A DNA stretch of 64,000 bases from Sycobia sp. Sy_11. Lineage: Eukaryota; Arthropoda; Insecta; Hymenoptera; Epichrysomallidae. The stretch is taken from assembly GCA_018907035.1 (NCBI GenBank), contig JACCIC010000035.1, positions 3,478,501-3,542,500 of the forward strand, read 5' to 3'. The notes under the pieces are model-generated. The model did no database searches, had not been told where the DNA came from, and saw only the letters and a program-made list of their open reading frames with translations. This document shows, in pieces, positions 1 to 15,108 of the stretch (position 1 is the stretch's first letter; each line of letters starts with the position of its first letter). A program made the position numbers and the translations under genes.

Positions 1-50
<50 letters not shown>

Positions 51-569
51 TGGAAAAAGAGAAATCGCCGAAGGTTGACCGATAAATTCACTGGTCCATC
101 CAAGATTTATAAGAGGTCGACGTGGAATCAAGATATACCACACCGAGATTTCGTACAATGGAATACGCGACAGTCATGGAATTATTTTTGCCGTTTCGGT
201 AATTTTCTGGAAGAAGAAAGAAAAGTAGGGTGGGCGCGCGCTTTTCCATTTGTTAAATCAGAATTGCAAATGCGTAATATGCAAATTTGCAAATCGCGAT
301 AAGGAATGAAAAAGGATTATTTCTGCTTTTTTCGATCTGTACACTGAGAGTTGTCAAAGAGCTTCCACGCTCCTATATTACATATCAGCCCGCCTTCTGT
401 TTAGGCGAAAGTGAAGCTGAAAACGAGATAATTTCGGAGCCAACTAAACGGATAAACAGGTATATAATCATAACTTCTCACCTCCCCCCTCCCTAGAATA
501 TCATGAATCATGGTACATTCCAATTTAAGAGAGCAATAATTATATCAAAAGTAAACAGTGAAAAAGTAG

Positions 570-616
<47 letters not shown>

Positions 617-1289
617 CTCGAAAAAGCGCTGAATAAGAAGAAAATAGGAAGAAGGAGACGGGAAGAGAGTCAGGGAGAAGACGAAAGAAGCACGTAACGT
701 CTCGTACGTACATATATAAGAGACATAACGGCTCGCCGGTTGCGGCTGCGATCCGGAATGAATAGTCAGAATAGCAGTCTAGGGCGGCCGCGCCGTGGCT
801 CGCTCTTTGCTTCTATATAACTGCAAAGCAAGGAGATAAAATGAGAGAGCTGGAGCGAGACAGAGAGCGAGAGAGAGGGAGAGAGAGAGAGGGAGTGAGA
901 AAGAGAGAGGGAGGGAGGAAGTGAACGTGCGCCCGCTCGAGATATATAGAAAGACGAGAGGTATAGATCGGACGCCGGGGAGGAGGAGAAGGAGGAGGTG
1001 GGGAAGAGGGAAGCGGCAGCGAGGCGGCGGCGGCTCGTCCAGGAGTCCCGGGGCGGCGGCAAGGCGGCGGCGGGTGAACGGCGAAGCGGGGGGGGGGAGG
1101 GGGGCATTTAGAAAGTGAAACTGAAAAGAGACCAAGTCGGATGCGAGAGCGCTCGCCTCGTATAGACCGCGGTGCTGAGCGTGAGCCCCACCCTATATGT
1201 GCGCTATACTGCAGCAGGAGAGGCAGCGACGCTCTGGCACGCTGCACGCTCGCGAAAGAACCAGCATCGCGCGCGTACGTTTATGCATA

Positions 1290-1326
<37 letters not shown>

Positions 1327-1455
1327 GAGGCATCGTTCGTCGCGCGGTGTAGTCGTTGCTCTTCGTTTTTCCCGCATGCGCTCGCTCTCGGAAAAGTGGT
1401 GGCTTGGTTGCTGGCTATTGCTATTTTCTCCCTGTGTGCGTCCCTCTAGCTTTTC

Positions 1456-1493
<38 letters not shown>

Positions 1494-2034
1494 GTCGTCA
1501 TTGCAAAAAGATACATATACACACGCACGCACAGACACACCCACAACGCACAGACACACATACACACACAAAACCTTTTTCCTCTCTATCCCTCTCTACA
1601 AAGCCCAGGCAGCGTAGCGGGGATAACGGGGTGGGGATGAGAGGCGAGAGACTCCAGCGCGTATATAGAAAGTAAAATCGAATTAATGTAACCGCGAGGA
1701 GGTTGTGGTGGTGGGCTGAGGGAGAGGGGGAGGGGAGGGGGGCAAAGGCTCCACCCCGCGACGAGCGCAATACGCATCCACGTGTAATTTGCATGAGCAG
1801 ATATTCTGTTACAGTTCTCGATCTCGCGCCGCAAATCCGCCTGTGTGTCTATGCATGGGAAAGGCCGCGCTGCTCCCTCCTCCTTATGCATAACCACGCG
1901 GACGCGTGTCCATCGTGCGGCGCCAACACACGCGGAGAGACAGAGAACGGGAGCGTTTAGTTTTTAGTTGAAATAAGAGCGCGGATTCGCGAGGCGGTCC
2001 TGCGCTTCCTCTTGTTGGCGTATGTGTATATATA

Positions 2035-2091
<57 letters not shown>

Positions 2092-2393
2092 AAAGGCTAT
2101 ATTTGTAGGCTTTTTTGAATGTAAGGAGGAATTCCGCGTTCTTATAAGTATTTGTTACACCGCGCGGACCTCAAATCGGGAGGAGAGACAGTGTATTTAT
2201 ACACACACACACACACACTAACATAAGAGAGGCGCACGTATCGCCGTCTCCCAGTGCAGGTGCGAATACGGGTCATTCCTTTCCCAGATTGCCGTGCGCG
2301 CGCACCAAGATGCAGTCGTCCTCGAAGGCGACTGGATCTTCAGAAAATACACACACACACACACACACACATACATACACAAGCGCATGTATA

Positions 2394-2445
<52 letters not shown>

Positions 2446-2509
2446 GTACGTTTGCGATGCTTTTAAAGATATCGTCATCGACGATCGTTAACTGGATTGA
2501 ATCGAACAG

Positions 2510-2569
<60 letters not shown>

Positions 2570-2575
2570 ATATGT
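1..2575. other. Non-coding, GC-rich, microsatellite-laden segment
   Basis: No gene is seen. It contains (TA)n tracts at 1-48, 572-614, 1286-1323, 1458-1488, 2026-2088, 2401-2443 and 2512-2564, a purine (GA) belt at 841-915, and an (AC)n tract at 2348-2370. Perfect POU octamers lie at 279-286 and 1787-1794. Small open frames here are poly-Tyr-Ile or Ser-Leu translations of the repeats. Confidence 0.75.
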
Positions 2576-2839
2576 AATAATGAATTGAAGTAACGATAAT
2601 GCATGATTTAATTAATACACCAAATTGATATTGATAATTCTGGGTGAGATCGAGGATCACAAACAGCTCGGCAAAAATTTGATTTTGCATTACGTAACTG
2701 AAACTTAAAATCAATTTTAAGTTTAAGTATCTTTCCATTACTCGTGCATCGAAAATAAAATATGTCCGATGTACTTTAAATACAAAAACGTTCCCTCCAC
2801 TGTATAAGCGGTAATAATGGTTTAATGATAAATAAATTA

Positions 2840-3130
2840 TGAATAATTGCCGTAACAGTCGATCGATTTCTGGACGTCTGGAGCGAAAGGAGCATTTAGG
2901 GAACCTGCGTCAAAAATTGGGCAAAAACATCTTTCGCATTCTATCTGTCATAAATAGTCCCCGGTGCACAGCGCAAGATCGGCGGTAATTACATTTTAAA
3001 ATGATCGGCTACCGTCGATCTTGTACGATAAATCACCCCCCAAATCGCCGTAAATTAATTGGCATAAACAAGCGCGGATCCATTAACTGTATTTGCATTC
3101 TAAGCAAGCTCCTACACGGCTCCGTATAAG
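2840..3130. promoter_or_regulatory. Candidate enhancer-like unique segment
   Basis: This complex-sequence island is free of microsatellites and lies among repeats. It has homeodomain-type GGTAATTA and TTAATTGG, forkhead-like GCATAAACAA and a perfect octamer ATTTGCAT at 3091-3098. This combination suggests a conserved cis-regulatory element, but conservation was not tested. Confidence 0.3.
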
Positions 3131-3180
3131 CAAGACGTTAAGAGGCGAAAAAAAAAAAAAAAACGAAAGAAAGACAGAGG

Positions 3181-3674
3181 CGAAAGAATGTTTCACATAA
3201 TTTATACGGTTGGAAACAAGATCATTACAAAATCCCCCATGACAAACTGGCTGCTTTCACCTATAAGTTTACGATGTAGTTTTTCTGAAAAAGAATTCAC
3301 CTCGTTATTTTACCCGGAGCACCGCGCCGCGCGCGCGCGCGCGCGTAACGAAATGTCAAATAAAAATGTTTCTCCTCGCCCTCCACCTCCCCGCCCCCCC
3401 CCCTCGTCTCCTCCGCCGCAGCCCGTCAACGAGGCGATAGCCGCTTCGCGCCGCGCGGCTCCTTTATGGCCGCGCCATACATTCGTCTTCCCCTCGCGGC
3501 TCGCATCTCGACTTATGGGGCTTCCGTCGTCGCGCCGCCGCCGCCGCGCGCGCGCGCGTCTCTGGCAACAAATTGGCCGGAGGGGATCGGACTTGTAAAT
3601 TCGCGCGTTCGACGGAAAATTTGTCGATGAGGAGGAGCTGATGGAATTTGCGCCGGGCAATATGTGTGCGCGCC

Positions 3675-3713
<39 letters not shown>

Positions 3714-5323
3714 ATTTATGGGCGCTGGCAAACGACCGCTGGCCCGCGGCACCGCGGATCGGCGCGAAAATAAGGAAGCTGCGGCAACGGCCCGTCGTGT
3801 ATAAATATCCCGTAAACGGCCGGTACGGCCCTTGAGCCCCGTAAATGGTCGTCGCGCGGCCGTGCGCGAGACGGCAGCGCCTCGTTTAACGGCGCGTACC
3901 GACTCCTCGAGCCGATTCGGCGCGCGCGCGCGCGCGCGCGGAACGATAATGCGTTTACAGCGCGTGTCGCGAATTTGCATACGACTCCAATGGAGGTCTT
4001 GCGAGGGATTCGATAACGTGGGCTAGAATCTGAGAGGGGAACCTTCGTCTTCGCGCTCGGAAATTTGCCAGGTTTCGAGAGGGAACGGCGGATGGTTTCC
4101 CGAACAGAATCTGTTCGCGGCATATTATTCCTGTATCAAACTTTACGTTTTAGCGTATATTGCTACTTTCCATTCCATTGTTATACTAAGAAAATAATTA
4201 TTGAGAAATTACGCAGGAGGCAACCAGAGGTCGGGCTTTCAGGTCGGGCCTACGCAATTGGAAGATCGTTTGCTTTTTCATGTTTTGCAATTATTATTTT
4301 GCATTATTTCCAATCATCTAATATCCAATGTCTAATTTCCGTTACATCAAACACGCAGTGCTATATTTACGTTTCATTATCTTAAAACGTAATTCTTTTG
4401 TACATTCAATATTTCGTCGATTATGCGCAGGAATCGGATCTGCAAGTCTAAAAAGAATGAAATAAGCATGTTCGATTTACAAGAAAGGGACGAAGATTAT
4501 TCATCGATGAAGTACCGATTTTGGCCAGCCGGATTTCGTACGGGGGAAACGTGCGAATCCAGCCAGACTTAGGCGTGGCTTTCCTGAGCAAGACTGCAGG
4601 GCCGAGAGGATGTCCGACTCAAAAGCCGATTAACGCGCGGTTAAACGAGCTCGAGGGTAGATCTCTCTACACCAGCGGAGCTGCGCGCAACAACGTGACG
4701 CGGGCGCGCCAAGCGCCGAATCGGCGAAACTGGCGAACAACGCGATCGTAACGACCGCGACAAAACGCCGCGCTCGGCGGCGATTATCGCGCGCCGTAGG
4801 ATCTTCCGCTCTTGCCGCTCGCGCGCCCACTGCTCGGCCGCTGCTCGGCCGCTACGCGTGAACGTCGGATATATCCTTGCGCGCATATGCGCGCCCGCTT
4901 TCCTTTTCCCTCCACGCTACGTCCGTGTAATATACGCACGCGCCGGCCAGTGTCCGTAATGCCCATACACGCGTACGTATCCTATACCCGTACAGTATGT
5001 GCGCCCGTATCTCGGAAGCCGCGCTAATGCTCTTATTTTCGTTTTATTGCCCTTGGTTTGTTTAATTATTCGACAGGCAACTTTCACCGCGGCGAGCATC
5101 GCGCTGATTTATGCAGATTTTCGCTTCACATTTTGCGCGGCCGCCGCCGCCGCCGCCGCCATCGCGCCACTGCTGCTGTTGCAACCCGTTAGCAGTTTGT
5201 ATAATTTAAATTCCCGGCCTACATATATGTACGTATCCCCCCTCCCTCCCCCACTTGCCGGATTTTTCGCAAATCGGGCATATCCGCCTGTATGAAAGGC
5301 GAAGGAAAAGGCAGGAGCGGGTG

Positions 5324-5385
<62 letters not shown>

Positions 5386-6215
5386 TTATTCGATTGGGCC
5401 ATTATACTCGCGCCGAGCTATATACATATAATGAATTAGTTAATTGGAATTTAAAAATTAATGGACACATAAAGCAGAATTAATTAGAGAAGCACAGGCC
5501 GGTGTACCGAGAAGCTCGCGCGGAGAGACGGAGAAGAAAAAAAAAATTGAGAAACACCCCGCGGTGGGAAGCTGATGAGAACCAGGGGGACGGGGAGGGG
5601 GGTGGGGACAGAGAGCGCTCGCTCCCGCGGTATCGATAAAACTTTATTTTATCGTTTGACGCGCTCGCGCAACGCGGCGAGAACTATCCCTGGAAACTGC
5701 TCGCGGTTTCTGATGAAAAGTACGAGGAATTTTTGTTTAATTAGTCATATATAGCTTTTCTAATCCAATGGCTCTTTGTTGGATATATATATATATATAT
5801 ATATCGACCGATCCTCCAGCTGAGCGCGCCAGCGCTATTAGCGCATTACTCCGCCAAAGGTTTAATAGGTGAATCGTGTATATATACATATATACGCACG
5901 CTGTGCCCGAAATGGAAGTATTATAGACTGTGCGCGCGGCAGTTCCCGCTCGCCTAACTATTACCGCGGCATTCGTCTATATACACACACACGGACACAT
6001 ACGCGGCCGCGAACAGCTGCAGCGCTTCGACACTGGGTTTAAAAGAAAAAAAAAAAAAAAAAAAAAAAAGAAAGAAAAGCCATCCTCATCACGCCGGCTC
6101 ATTTCTCCGCGGCAATTCGCGGCCGTTATTGCCGCGATCCCGCGGCTAGTCGCGTTCCTATAATAACGGGGCGCGCTGCCGCATATAAATATTGGGAACT
6201 TTCTCGCAGTGAGTG

Positions 6216-6250
<35 letters not shown>

Positions 6251-6400
6251 ATTCGGTCATCGTCGCGCAATACACGTTACCCCCCCCCCCGCCGCTCCAC
6301 CCGCAACCCCGTCAGAAGTTTCCTCTCGAAGGAATCTCGCTGACTTGTACGTGAAAAAGGAGTTTTTCAGCCGTTTGACGCTTCGCGACCCGGGCAGCCC
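3181..6400. other. Non-coding CpG-rich segment
   Basis: No gene is recognised. It holds (CG)n runs (3325-3347, 3917-3940), (GT)n at 3678-3697, (GCC)n at 5137-5163, (TA)n at 5325-5385, 5781-5804 and 6220-6247, and an A-run near 6043-6069. An octamer ATTTGCAT is at 3973-3980. A more AT-rich unique part lies at 4100-4520. Confidence 0.7.
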
Positions 6401-7840
6401 GTTCTCGTCCACAAAATTATTTATATTACCCGAGTTTTCGAATATTAATGTGTATATTAAAGTTGTAAATTATCCGTACATTTCAAACTTGTTTTTTCAC
6501 CAATCGCCCTAAGATTATACCTAACAGCAAGAGATTTATGCATTTCAAAATATTCTCCGAATATTTTATGATAAAAGATTATTCAAACGTTTTCCTGAAA
6601 ATAATTCTGTCCGATTGTCCGAAAAAAATTTAATTAATAATTAATAATTTTTTTATACATTCAACTATTTTGATAGACTATTTTAGAATATTTATAACAT
6701 ATCATAATAAATAGCTAAATAAAATATTGCTCGATACTAGGTTGTGAATATCTTTATTCTTATTCCTTCCATGGCTTGGTCGTGATTGGGTATATTATAT
6801 ATTATCGAGAAAAAACATTTATATTGTTACAAAAATATTTCACATTCAAGAATGTGGATGAATCTAAAGAATATATAAAAAGTATGGTCAAACAAAATAT
6901 TTTTATCATATTAATATACAAATATTTTTTTCTCATTCGTAATATTTTAGAAGTACATTAGACAGATTTTTGTTTCTTTAGGAATAATATAATACATATG
7001 TACATAAAAAATTTCACTGTAATCCATATTAAATAAATTGTTCAGTGCGTTACTGTAAATTTTAAACCATCGGCTGTATTTCTGATATACCATTAATGCA
7101 GCATGAAGACATTGTCAATAATCAAGCTAATGCGCCTGCAATAAAGATTAAAATTACTAAAAAAATAATTTATTATTATTAGGATAGAACGAGCCGGTGT
7201 GACCTATAAAAGTGAGCTGCTCATAAATTTACTATAAACCTTATTTGTCAACATCGACGTCGGAAAATTGCGGTCTTGCAGTATGCGCGCACTTATCGAG
7301 AATTTCAGTGACGCGGCATCAATTATCGCGAGTGAATTCTTTTTCTTTTCTTTCTTTTTATTCAAGGTACATGACTCTGCTCTATTCTTTCAGATTCCAC
7401 TTAGAGTCTGTTCTCGTATAAAAATCAACGTTTCGTTTAATATTTCAAATGAAATTTTTATCAACGCGCGTCCTATCAAAATTGGTCGCTTTGCATACTT
7501 TTCCTCGGCTCTGCACACTTCAATCGATTCGGTATGGACAATGTATGTACACGTTAACAAAGAACCCCGCAAAAAATAACGTCGAGAGGCAAAAAAAAAA
7601 AAGGGAACTTAACAGTAAAATTAAAATGAGTCAATTCGGTTTTGAAATTATCATAAAAGAGCGTGGCATTTTTTATGCATTTAGTTTACATCATTTTTGT
7701 GCAACGGGTGATTTGCCTTTGTTTTATGTAGTCCACTTTTTCAACCAATCTTCCGAGCTCCGAAAAGAGAGTGGAAGGCTAAAAAAGGAATAAAAAAAAA
7801 ATTTCTATACATATATATCTATACATCCTAGAAGATCCGT
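6400..7840. other. AT-rich unique segment
   Basis: No long microsatellites are present. Open frames of 60-114 codons exist (for example 7268-7579 and 7449-7793 overlapping in different frames) but show no domain and look like chance. I see nothing functional here. Confidence 0.65.
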
Positions 7841-8310
7841 TATAGCCTAAAACGTTCGCGGAGCAATTTCGAAACCTCGCGCGTTTCCCCACCCCCCCCC
7901 CCAGCCTCACGAAATCCGGAGCCAGACTTCCGTCCCAATTTCATGATCGAGACGAAAATTCCGGCCCGCTTTACGGCCCGCCCCGCGTCCGTGGCGCGGA
8001 GGTAAGAAGGAAGGAAGGAAGGAAGCTCGCCGCGGCCGCGGCGTCCACGACGAAGAATCCGCGGGATGAAGCGCGGCGGCGGCGGCGGCGGCGACTTGCG
8101 GGGATGGGCCGCGGCTCGGTTCTGCATCGCGAGAGTTAACGAATTACATCCCGTTTACTCCGTCGAGTGGAAAGAAAAAAAATCGAGCCGAACGAAAGTA
8201 CGGATCTGTCGGCGCCGCTGTTACTTAACGTTTCATTAGGGAGCGCGGCTTGGCGATGCAGCGCGGTTCCGAGCAAAGTGTATTGTGTGAATGCGTGCGC
8301 GTGTGCCTCT

Positions 8311-8345
<35 letters not shown>

Positions 8346-9450
8346 GAAAGCGATAAATAGGATTTCGACAATTGTCGCCCCCGTCGTCCGGCTCGGCCGA
8401 CGATGGGGGGGGGCGACGATGATCGTTCGTCCGCGATCGTCCCAATCGACAGCCGCGATGGGCCGCAAGGGGGACTATTGCAAAAGCGCCGATCCTCCAC
8501 CACCCGCGCCGCCACTTTCCCCTTTCGTCGTCCTCGTCGTCCGTCCGCGAGAGAGCAGCGCGCGCCGGCCCGCTCGGGGCCCGGTGGCAGCTCTCTGGCC
8601 CAGTTCGACGATATAATTACACCGAACGATCTCGCGCGGATTAGGACAAAGGGGCGGGCGAGGGGAGGGGTAAAAGGGGGATGGGGGAAGGGGGACAAAG
8701 TCGCTCGAGCGCGCGCGCTGCGGTGGGTGGTAACCGAATCATCGCCGCGCGCGGCGCGGTTGCGACACCTCCGCGAAAGGCGGGCGCCCGCCGAGCTCGA
8801 GTTATACGAGCCAGCCAGTCAACCAACCAACCCCCCCCCCTCCTCTGGCCCCCTCCCTCACCGCGGCCCGAGGCCCCGACGATAATTCCAGCGGACGGCG
8901 CGGCCCGGGCCTCGGACGACCGGGTCCGCGATATTAATCGCTACCTCACAATTGCGCGCCTCGATCGTAAAAGAAAAGAGGACAGGACGCCCCGGTGCGC
9001 TGTGTGTGCGTGTATACATGCACGTTGGCGCGCGAGCGAGGGACGCTCAACCCAAGGCTGGGTCCGTACAAGTGTACGTGCATATCGATCTGTATGAGCG
9101 AGTGCTCCGCTATAGATATATATATATATATATATGAGCTCGGGCTCCCCCCGGGCGAAAAGATCCTTTCGCTTTCGTGCGTCCTTATCTCCTCGGGGCT
9201 CGAAATTTCCAGCGCATTTCGCCTAGATCCACGGCGCGGGGCCTCCCGGGCCATTGTTATGCCGTCCCTCGGGTCTTTCGCTCGCTCTTTTTTTTCACGC
9301 TTCTATTATAATACCCCCGTCGTGCATTATATTATTATATATAACCCTTTCCTCCTCCCGTCAGCAATGTATATGTATATATATATAGATATATACGCAG
9401 ATTTTTCAACGCCGTTTGACCAATACTTTTGATCACTCGCCGCTCTCGCC
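7840..9450. other. GC-rich non-coding segment
   Basis: CpG-dense DNA with GGAAGGAA units (about 8008-8025), (GGC)n at 8073-8092, (GT)n at 8313-8342, homopolymer C and G runs and a short (TA)n at 9115-9135. Overlapping Arg/Pro/Ala-rich frames on both strands reflect composition and not genes. Confidence 0.7.
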
Positions 9451-10770
9451 TCGAGAGTTATTCTAATTGTGTGTTTTATTCTTTTTCCAGCTAGCGAACA
9501 GTGGAGCGACGCGAAATAAGACTAGGGTGCTCGAGTAACTATACACACACATACACATATACTCGAAGAATTTTCCGGATTCGATTGTTACATGGTAGAA
9601 CGAGGCAGAAACTGTATAATAGGACAATGACTGCAGCTTCGATGAAGACAATAATTTAAAACGATTTCGAGCTACTAAAATTCAGCGAAATCATTTAGTT
9701 AAGAACAAATTTAAGCTAATAATTGTTTTCTCAAGGCACGATCGTAATAATACGTAAAATTATTTGAAATTCTACTTTTCATAATAGATTCAGGGATAAT
9801 TGACCAAAAATTGATTTTATTTACACAAGTATCGGTATTTAACTTTTATAATATGAAACTTAAGAAAAAGTTTTGGAATGAAATAATTTACAAAGTAAAC
9901 TCTGCAGAATAGTAAGTACTATTACCTGATAGACGGTATATTGTGTCAATACGAAGAATACGTCTGAAACTAAACTAAAGATTAGAAGCCGAAAAAACAA
10001 AACTTTTATTTTAAATTATGCAGTTACGATTCAAAGGTTCAAAAAATATTTTTAAGTAAATTCTTAGTATTTATTAAATTATAATTATATGTAAGCTTGG
10101 TATAAAGGTTCTACGTGAGTGGACAATCTGAAAACCTTTAGATTTATAATGGTTCACAAAATTCTAACCTATTCATGAACTATGCTGCTTCGTGTAATAA
10201 TGAAAACTCCACTAAGCGACGATACGTAAACTTTGGCTCGTATGTAGTTAAACTGAATGTTCACTGCTTGGAATATTAGTAGATTAAAATGTATTTAATT
10301 AATTTTTTTTTACTCACGTATACGTGAACTGTACAAAGTGTCAATTTTTTAACGTAAAAATTACTTTTCCAAAAACAAGTTTTCAAGATAATAGACATAT
10401 TTTCAAGATAACAGACTTCAATACTTCATCGCAATACATAATAAATAATTAGAGTGTTTCAAATCGCGTAGTTTAACCGATTATTCCAGATGTTATAGAA
10501 CCCCTACTATTCGATATTTACCGCTTGATTAAAAAAAAAAAAAAAAAAAAAAACTAAAAGACGATCGTATCCAAATCAGTCAAGCGTGTCGAAATAATCC
10601 TTGAACAAACAAAAAAAAGAAAAAAAGAACACAGAGATAAAATCTCGTGCCTCCTCCTTTTGAGAGATCGGTGGAGAAAAAAAATCCTGTTAAACTGTCT
10701 TAAATCGAATAGATGCATTTTATTGTAAGCATCCGATAAAGTGTACAGTCTACATCGCGAACTCTGTATC
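9450..10770. other. AT-rich unique segment
   Basis: Complex AT-rich DNA without coding potential, ending in a pure A-run of about 20 bases at 10532-10552. No recognised element. Confidence 0.65.
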
Positions 10771-12876
10771 CTTCGCGGCAACTGGGACGCGATAAATATT
10801 GGCCCCGCAGCTATGTATATACATATATATATATATATAAAAGTCGGAGCAATAAAATCCAGATTGCGCCAACCCTTTTAAAGGCGCGGAGGAAGCCTTA
10901 AAACGCTCCCAATATAAGCCGTATAAACGAGGGCGAGCAATAGCCGGCCGCAATAACGTCTATCGCGCCCGAGATAAGCCCGATACTGCGGCGAATAATA
11001 GCGCGGTGGGACTCGCGGACCTCCTCTCGCGAGCGCGAGCGCGCAATTCCACACAGATGGAATATGGACGTGCGCACGGAGCGCGACTCCTTGACCGCGC
11101 CGCCTCGTCACCGCGCGCGATCGGCGACGATGCGAGAGGGTGGGGTTGGGGAGCTCGCTGCACACCTGCCCCGACAGCGTGCGAATCCATCCTCGATCGG
11201 GCCGCCTCCCGCGGCCTGGAATTCTCGAAGGCGAGCGCGGAATCTCGGGCGGCTCCTCGTCAGCTCGTAAACCGTATTAGCATTCTCGCGGTGCGGATGC
11301 GCGCTGGGCTCCGCGCCTCCCAGGCTGGTCCGAGCAATGATCACCTCGTTATATCGGAGTTTCTTGCGACTCGCGTGCGCGAACTTCTTTCTCTCTTTTT
11401 CCCCGGCGTGGTCCCGCGCGCGCGCGCTCGAGCGCTTTTTGTCCCCGTCTCCCCTTCGCTAATTATACGACATTATTCTCTCGGTGGCGCGCAGCGCAGT
11501 TGCAGTGCGATGCGATTACCGACTGGAAGGCGGAGGGGGGGGGATGATTTTACCGTGTTCGTAATGTCCAAATGAAGACGATTCGGCCCATTGGGTTTGA
11601 TCTGACTCTTTGAGATTCGATTACTGCTTGATTTGAAAGTAATTCATAAGATATTAACTATTATAATGATTGTATTGATTTATATAAAATTTCTGATTTT
11701 CTATGTCGTAGACATTTTTACCAAGTTAATTTTTATATCGACATGTATGTCTCTTAGTTATATATATATAAGAGTAAGTATCTAATATTGTTCAGAATAA
11801 TTAAATAAAGTAAGAACGATAAATAGCTATGGCCCGGAACTACGAAGGTAATAAATATAGTAAAATTAATCTATTCTACTTCTGGCGTAGGATAAATCTT
11901 TTTCGATCATGTTTATCAGTTGCTCTTTATGTTTCTACTTCCGGAAATGGATCATTTAACGTCTCACCGATGATTTCAGCAGGTGCTCCAAGTCAAATTA
12001 GACTATTTTGGCCACAGCCAACTTGTTATGTACATATGGTTTACAAATTTTGCATTAATTAATTTATGCTGGATTATAAATTTTATCAAAAGTATAAAAT
12101 TTCCCATCCAATACCTAATTTACACGTGACGATTTGCCAGATTTTTCTGCAAAGATACTGCAAGATGAAACATACAAGTGTGTATAATAAGGAAGACGAG
12201 TTTCATAACAATTTATTGTTAATTCTATACCTAGGTATTTTTTTATCCCGATAATATTGAACTTGTACGAGGAGAAAAACTACTCGGCCAAACACAAAGC
12301 CAGCGATGAATTGCAGCGCAACCGTCAATAGGATCATTCCCAAGGCTGCAGATTATACATATACATGATATACACATTTTCATCCAATCGCTCACACTGA
12401 CTGGCAAATTGTTCACACGCGCGTCATCGGAAATAAAATAAATCTTTCCAGTACAATGCATCGCACCTTACCCGAGAATTCTCTCTCCTTCTAGCTATAT
12501 ATGCACGCCAGCAGCCGTCGAACAATCATACGCGCATCCGTATTAACGCACTCGCATCGTGTCAACGTCCGAAATCTAATACAGACGTCACCGCGAGGCC
12601 GGGCTCCGGCGAAATCCCCCTCCCGACCACGACGCCGTCGGCCGCAGGGACAAAAGGATGTTTCGAGCTACCGTGCGCGCGACGCTAATAGTACGACATC
12701 ATCGGGCGAACATCGGTTTCCGCGAACACGGCCGTCATTTATAATGACGCCCCCGGCCGTCGCTACCTGCAGCCGCGCGCGCTTCCCATATTATCGCGGG
12801 GGTCGCATGCCGCGGGGCCGCCGCTCAAACAAATTTATAATGTACAAGCGAGAGAGTCTACTGTATGTTTATCTCA

Positions 12877-12923
<47 letters not shown>

Positions 12924-13720
12924 ATATGCATATGCAGACACACGGAAATCTAGTCGTCGGCATCGGACGCGCTGCATCATCCGCCGCGTATCCATTATGC
13001 TCTCCCCGCGGTCCGCGCAGGGAAAAATGACATGAGCGCGCGCCGCGCCGTGCGAAGGCGCAGAGCCGCCTCGGGCTCGAGCATCTATCGCGCGCGTGCG
13101 CGCATTAATAAGGCAGATATCGCACTTGCTGACAGACCCACGACTGTGTGTGTGTGTGCGCGCGCGCGCGCCTACACAGGATCTGCATACGTGCGCGCGT
13201 ATCTATATGCTCGGCGTCAACGGTGACGCGCGTCATCCGCTCCTCCCACAATACGTGTATATATATATATACGCGACGGAGAGTCCGGGGTCTTTCACGC
13301 GAGTGCGGCCGCTTGACCAATCGACGCGCGTTCCGAGCGTTACGCGCGCGCGTTAGCCTCCCCCTCTCTCCCCCTCGAGCGAGTAGAATATCTAGGATGC
13401 TCCTCGTTCCGTCTCGTTCCGTACGACGGCCCGTCGACGCACATGTGTATATATATTTATATATATACATATACATACACGCATACTATACTCCCGCGAA
13501 TAGCCCGCCCGCAGCAGTTAACGCTTGCGTGCGTCCGTGTGTGTCTGTTTCTGCGGATTTCGTTAGAAAATGGCGACTATCTTGATTGATGCGCGCGCGC
13601 GCGTAAAAATGGCGAGCGACTATATATATATATTATATTGCCGGGGGCTTTTTATAATTTCGCGATCGTATGTATGTATATGTACATAGAAATATATATA
13701 CATCCACAGTAGGTTGCTAA
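10770..13720. other. GC-rich segments around an AT-rich core
   Basis: From 10770 to 11580 and 12480 to 13720 the DNA is CpG-dense with (CG)n runs, a (CT)n tract at 12876-12918 and short (TA)n tracts. Between them, 11580-12480 is AT-rich unique sequence. No gene is recognised in either part. Confidence 0.65.
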
Positions 13721-13775
13721 ATGGACAAGTCTTATTAAACTCGATGTATGTTGAGATTTACCTGCGAGCAACGTG

Positions 13776-13807
<32 letters not shown>

Positions 13808-14879
13808 ACGCGCGCGCGCTTGTGTGTGTGCGATAATAATGATTTTGCTAACGGATTATTAGATATTGGTCGAGCAAGAAATGGATTATAAAAGCCATTT
13901 CGTTGAACAACGTTTGAAGAAGAAAAAAATGCATGTTTAGCGTCAGGTATTGAATTGAGAAAAAGTGGATCTAATAGTCTATAGGAAGGCTCGAATCTTG
14001 ATCTCTGCTAATTGATACAAGCGATACCTCGAGCGATACTTGTTCTTTGCTATAACACACGCGCGCACACACATGTACACCGTGGACTTCCGTTCTTCAC
14101 TACGTACCGTCAATTGCTATTAAGAACCAGAATTAAAGTGGCGTTTAATTAAATTCAAAAAAAGCCTGATTCATTCGGCTCCGTAACATTCGCTACATTG
14201 TCTTGGAAAGAAAGGTATGTGTTTGGGGTACCTCTTGCAACGAGTTTCCTTCTTCCCTATAAGAAGACTTATCAAAACATTTTACTTTAGTATAATATTC
14301 GAAGGTAATTTTTTTACGTATTTAGAGTATTTTAAGACTTTATGCGGCTCTGCTACCACAGGAAGAAAAAAGAAAGACAAAAATTGTATACGTTACAGCA
14401 TTTGTTTTGCTCATCAGTATCTGTTGTTACTTGAAAATTTAATTTCTTTGACTTACAGAAGTGCATACATGTAAATTTCAAATTAATAATTATTTTAGGA
14501 AATTAATACATTAATAAAAATTGGATAATTAAAAAACATACATTTTTTCTCTTTTAATTTTCAATCGAATATCATTTACATTCTTAAATATTAACTTCAA
14601 TGAAGCATCATGTTTTAAAAAATTATTTCATTTTTTTTGTTTTACAAATTCATAAATCATTTCACGATTCTTAAAAACATTTTTTTTTTTTTAATATGCA
14701 TTAGATTTTGGTATCTTACTTCTAATGATAAAAAATGATATCCAATTATTTAATATTGAGTAATACTACTTTAAAAAAAAAGAATTCCTGTCTGAGCTAT
14801 AGGAACATCTTACTCGATAGCTGTATCCTTCTAAACAAGTCTGTGCGATATTGAGAAATGTATACAGTAAAAGCTTCGG

Positions 14880-15108
14880 AGGGCGTGTGTAAGTATCCGA
14901 TAAAACAATTTATATTTTCACCATAAATCTTTCGCAGACGGTCGCGCCAATATTACGTCGACCCTTAAAAGGCTCGAAATAAATTTTCTCATCCTTTAAA
15001 TATAAAGACTCCACGATGTCCCGAGCGTCTAGATTTATATAAGGACCGATCCTATCGGAGTCGAGTTTTCGAGATTGCCCAATGAGCTTTTCGGTGATTT
15101 CAATAAAA

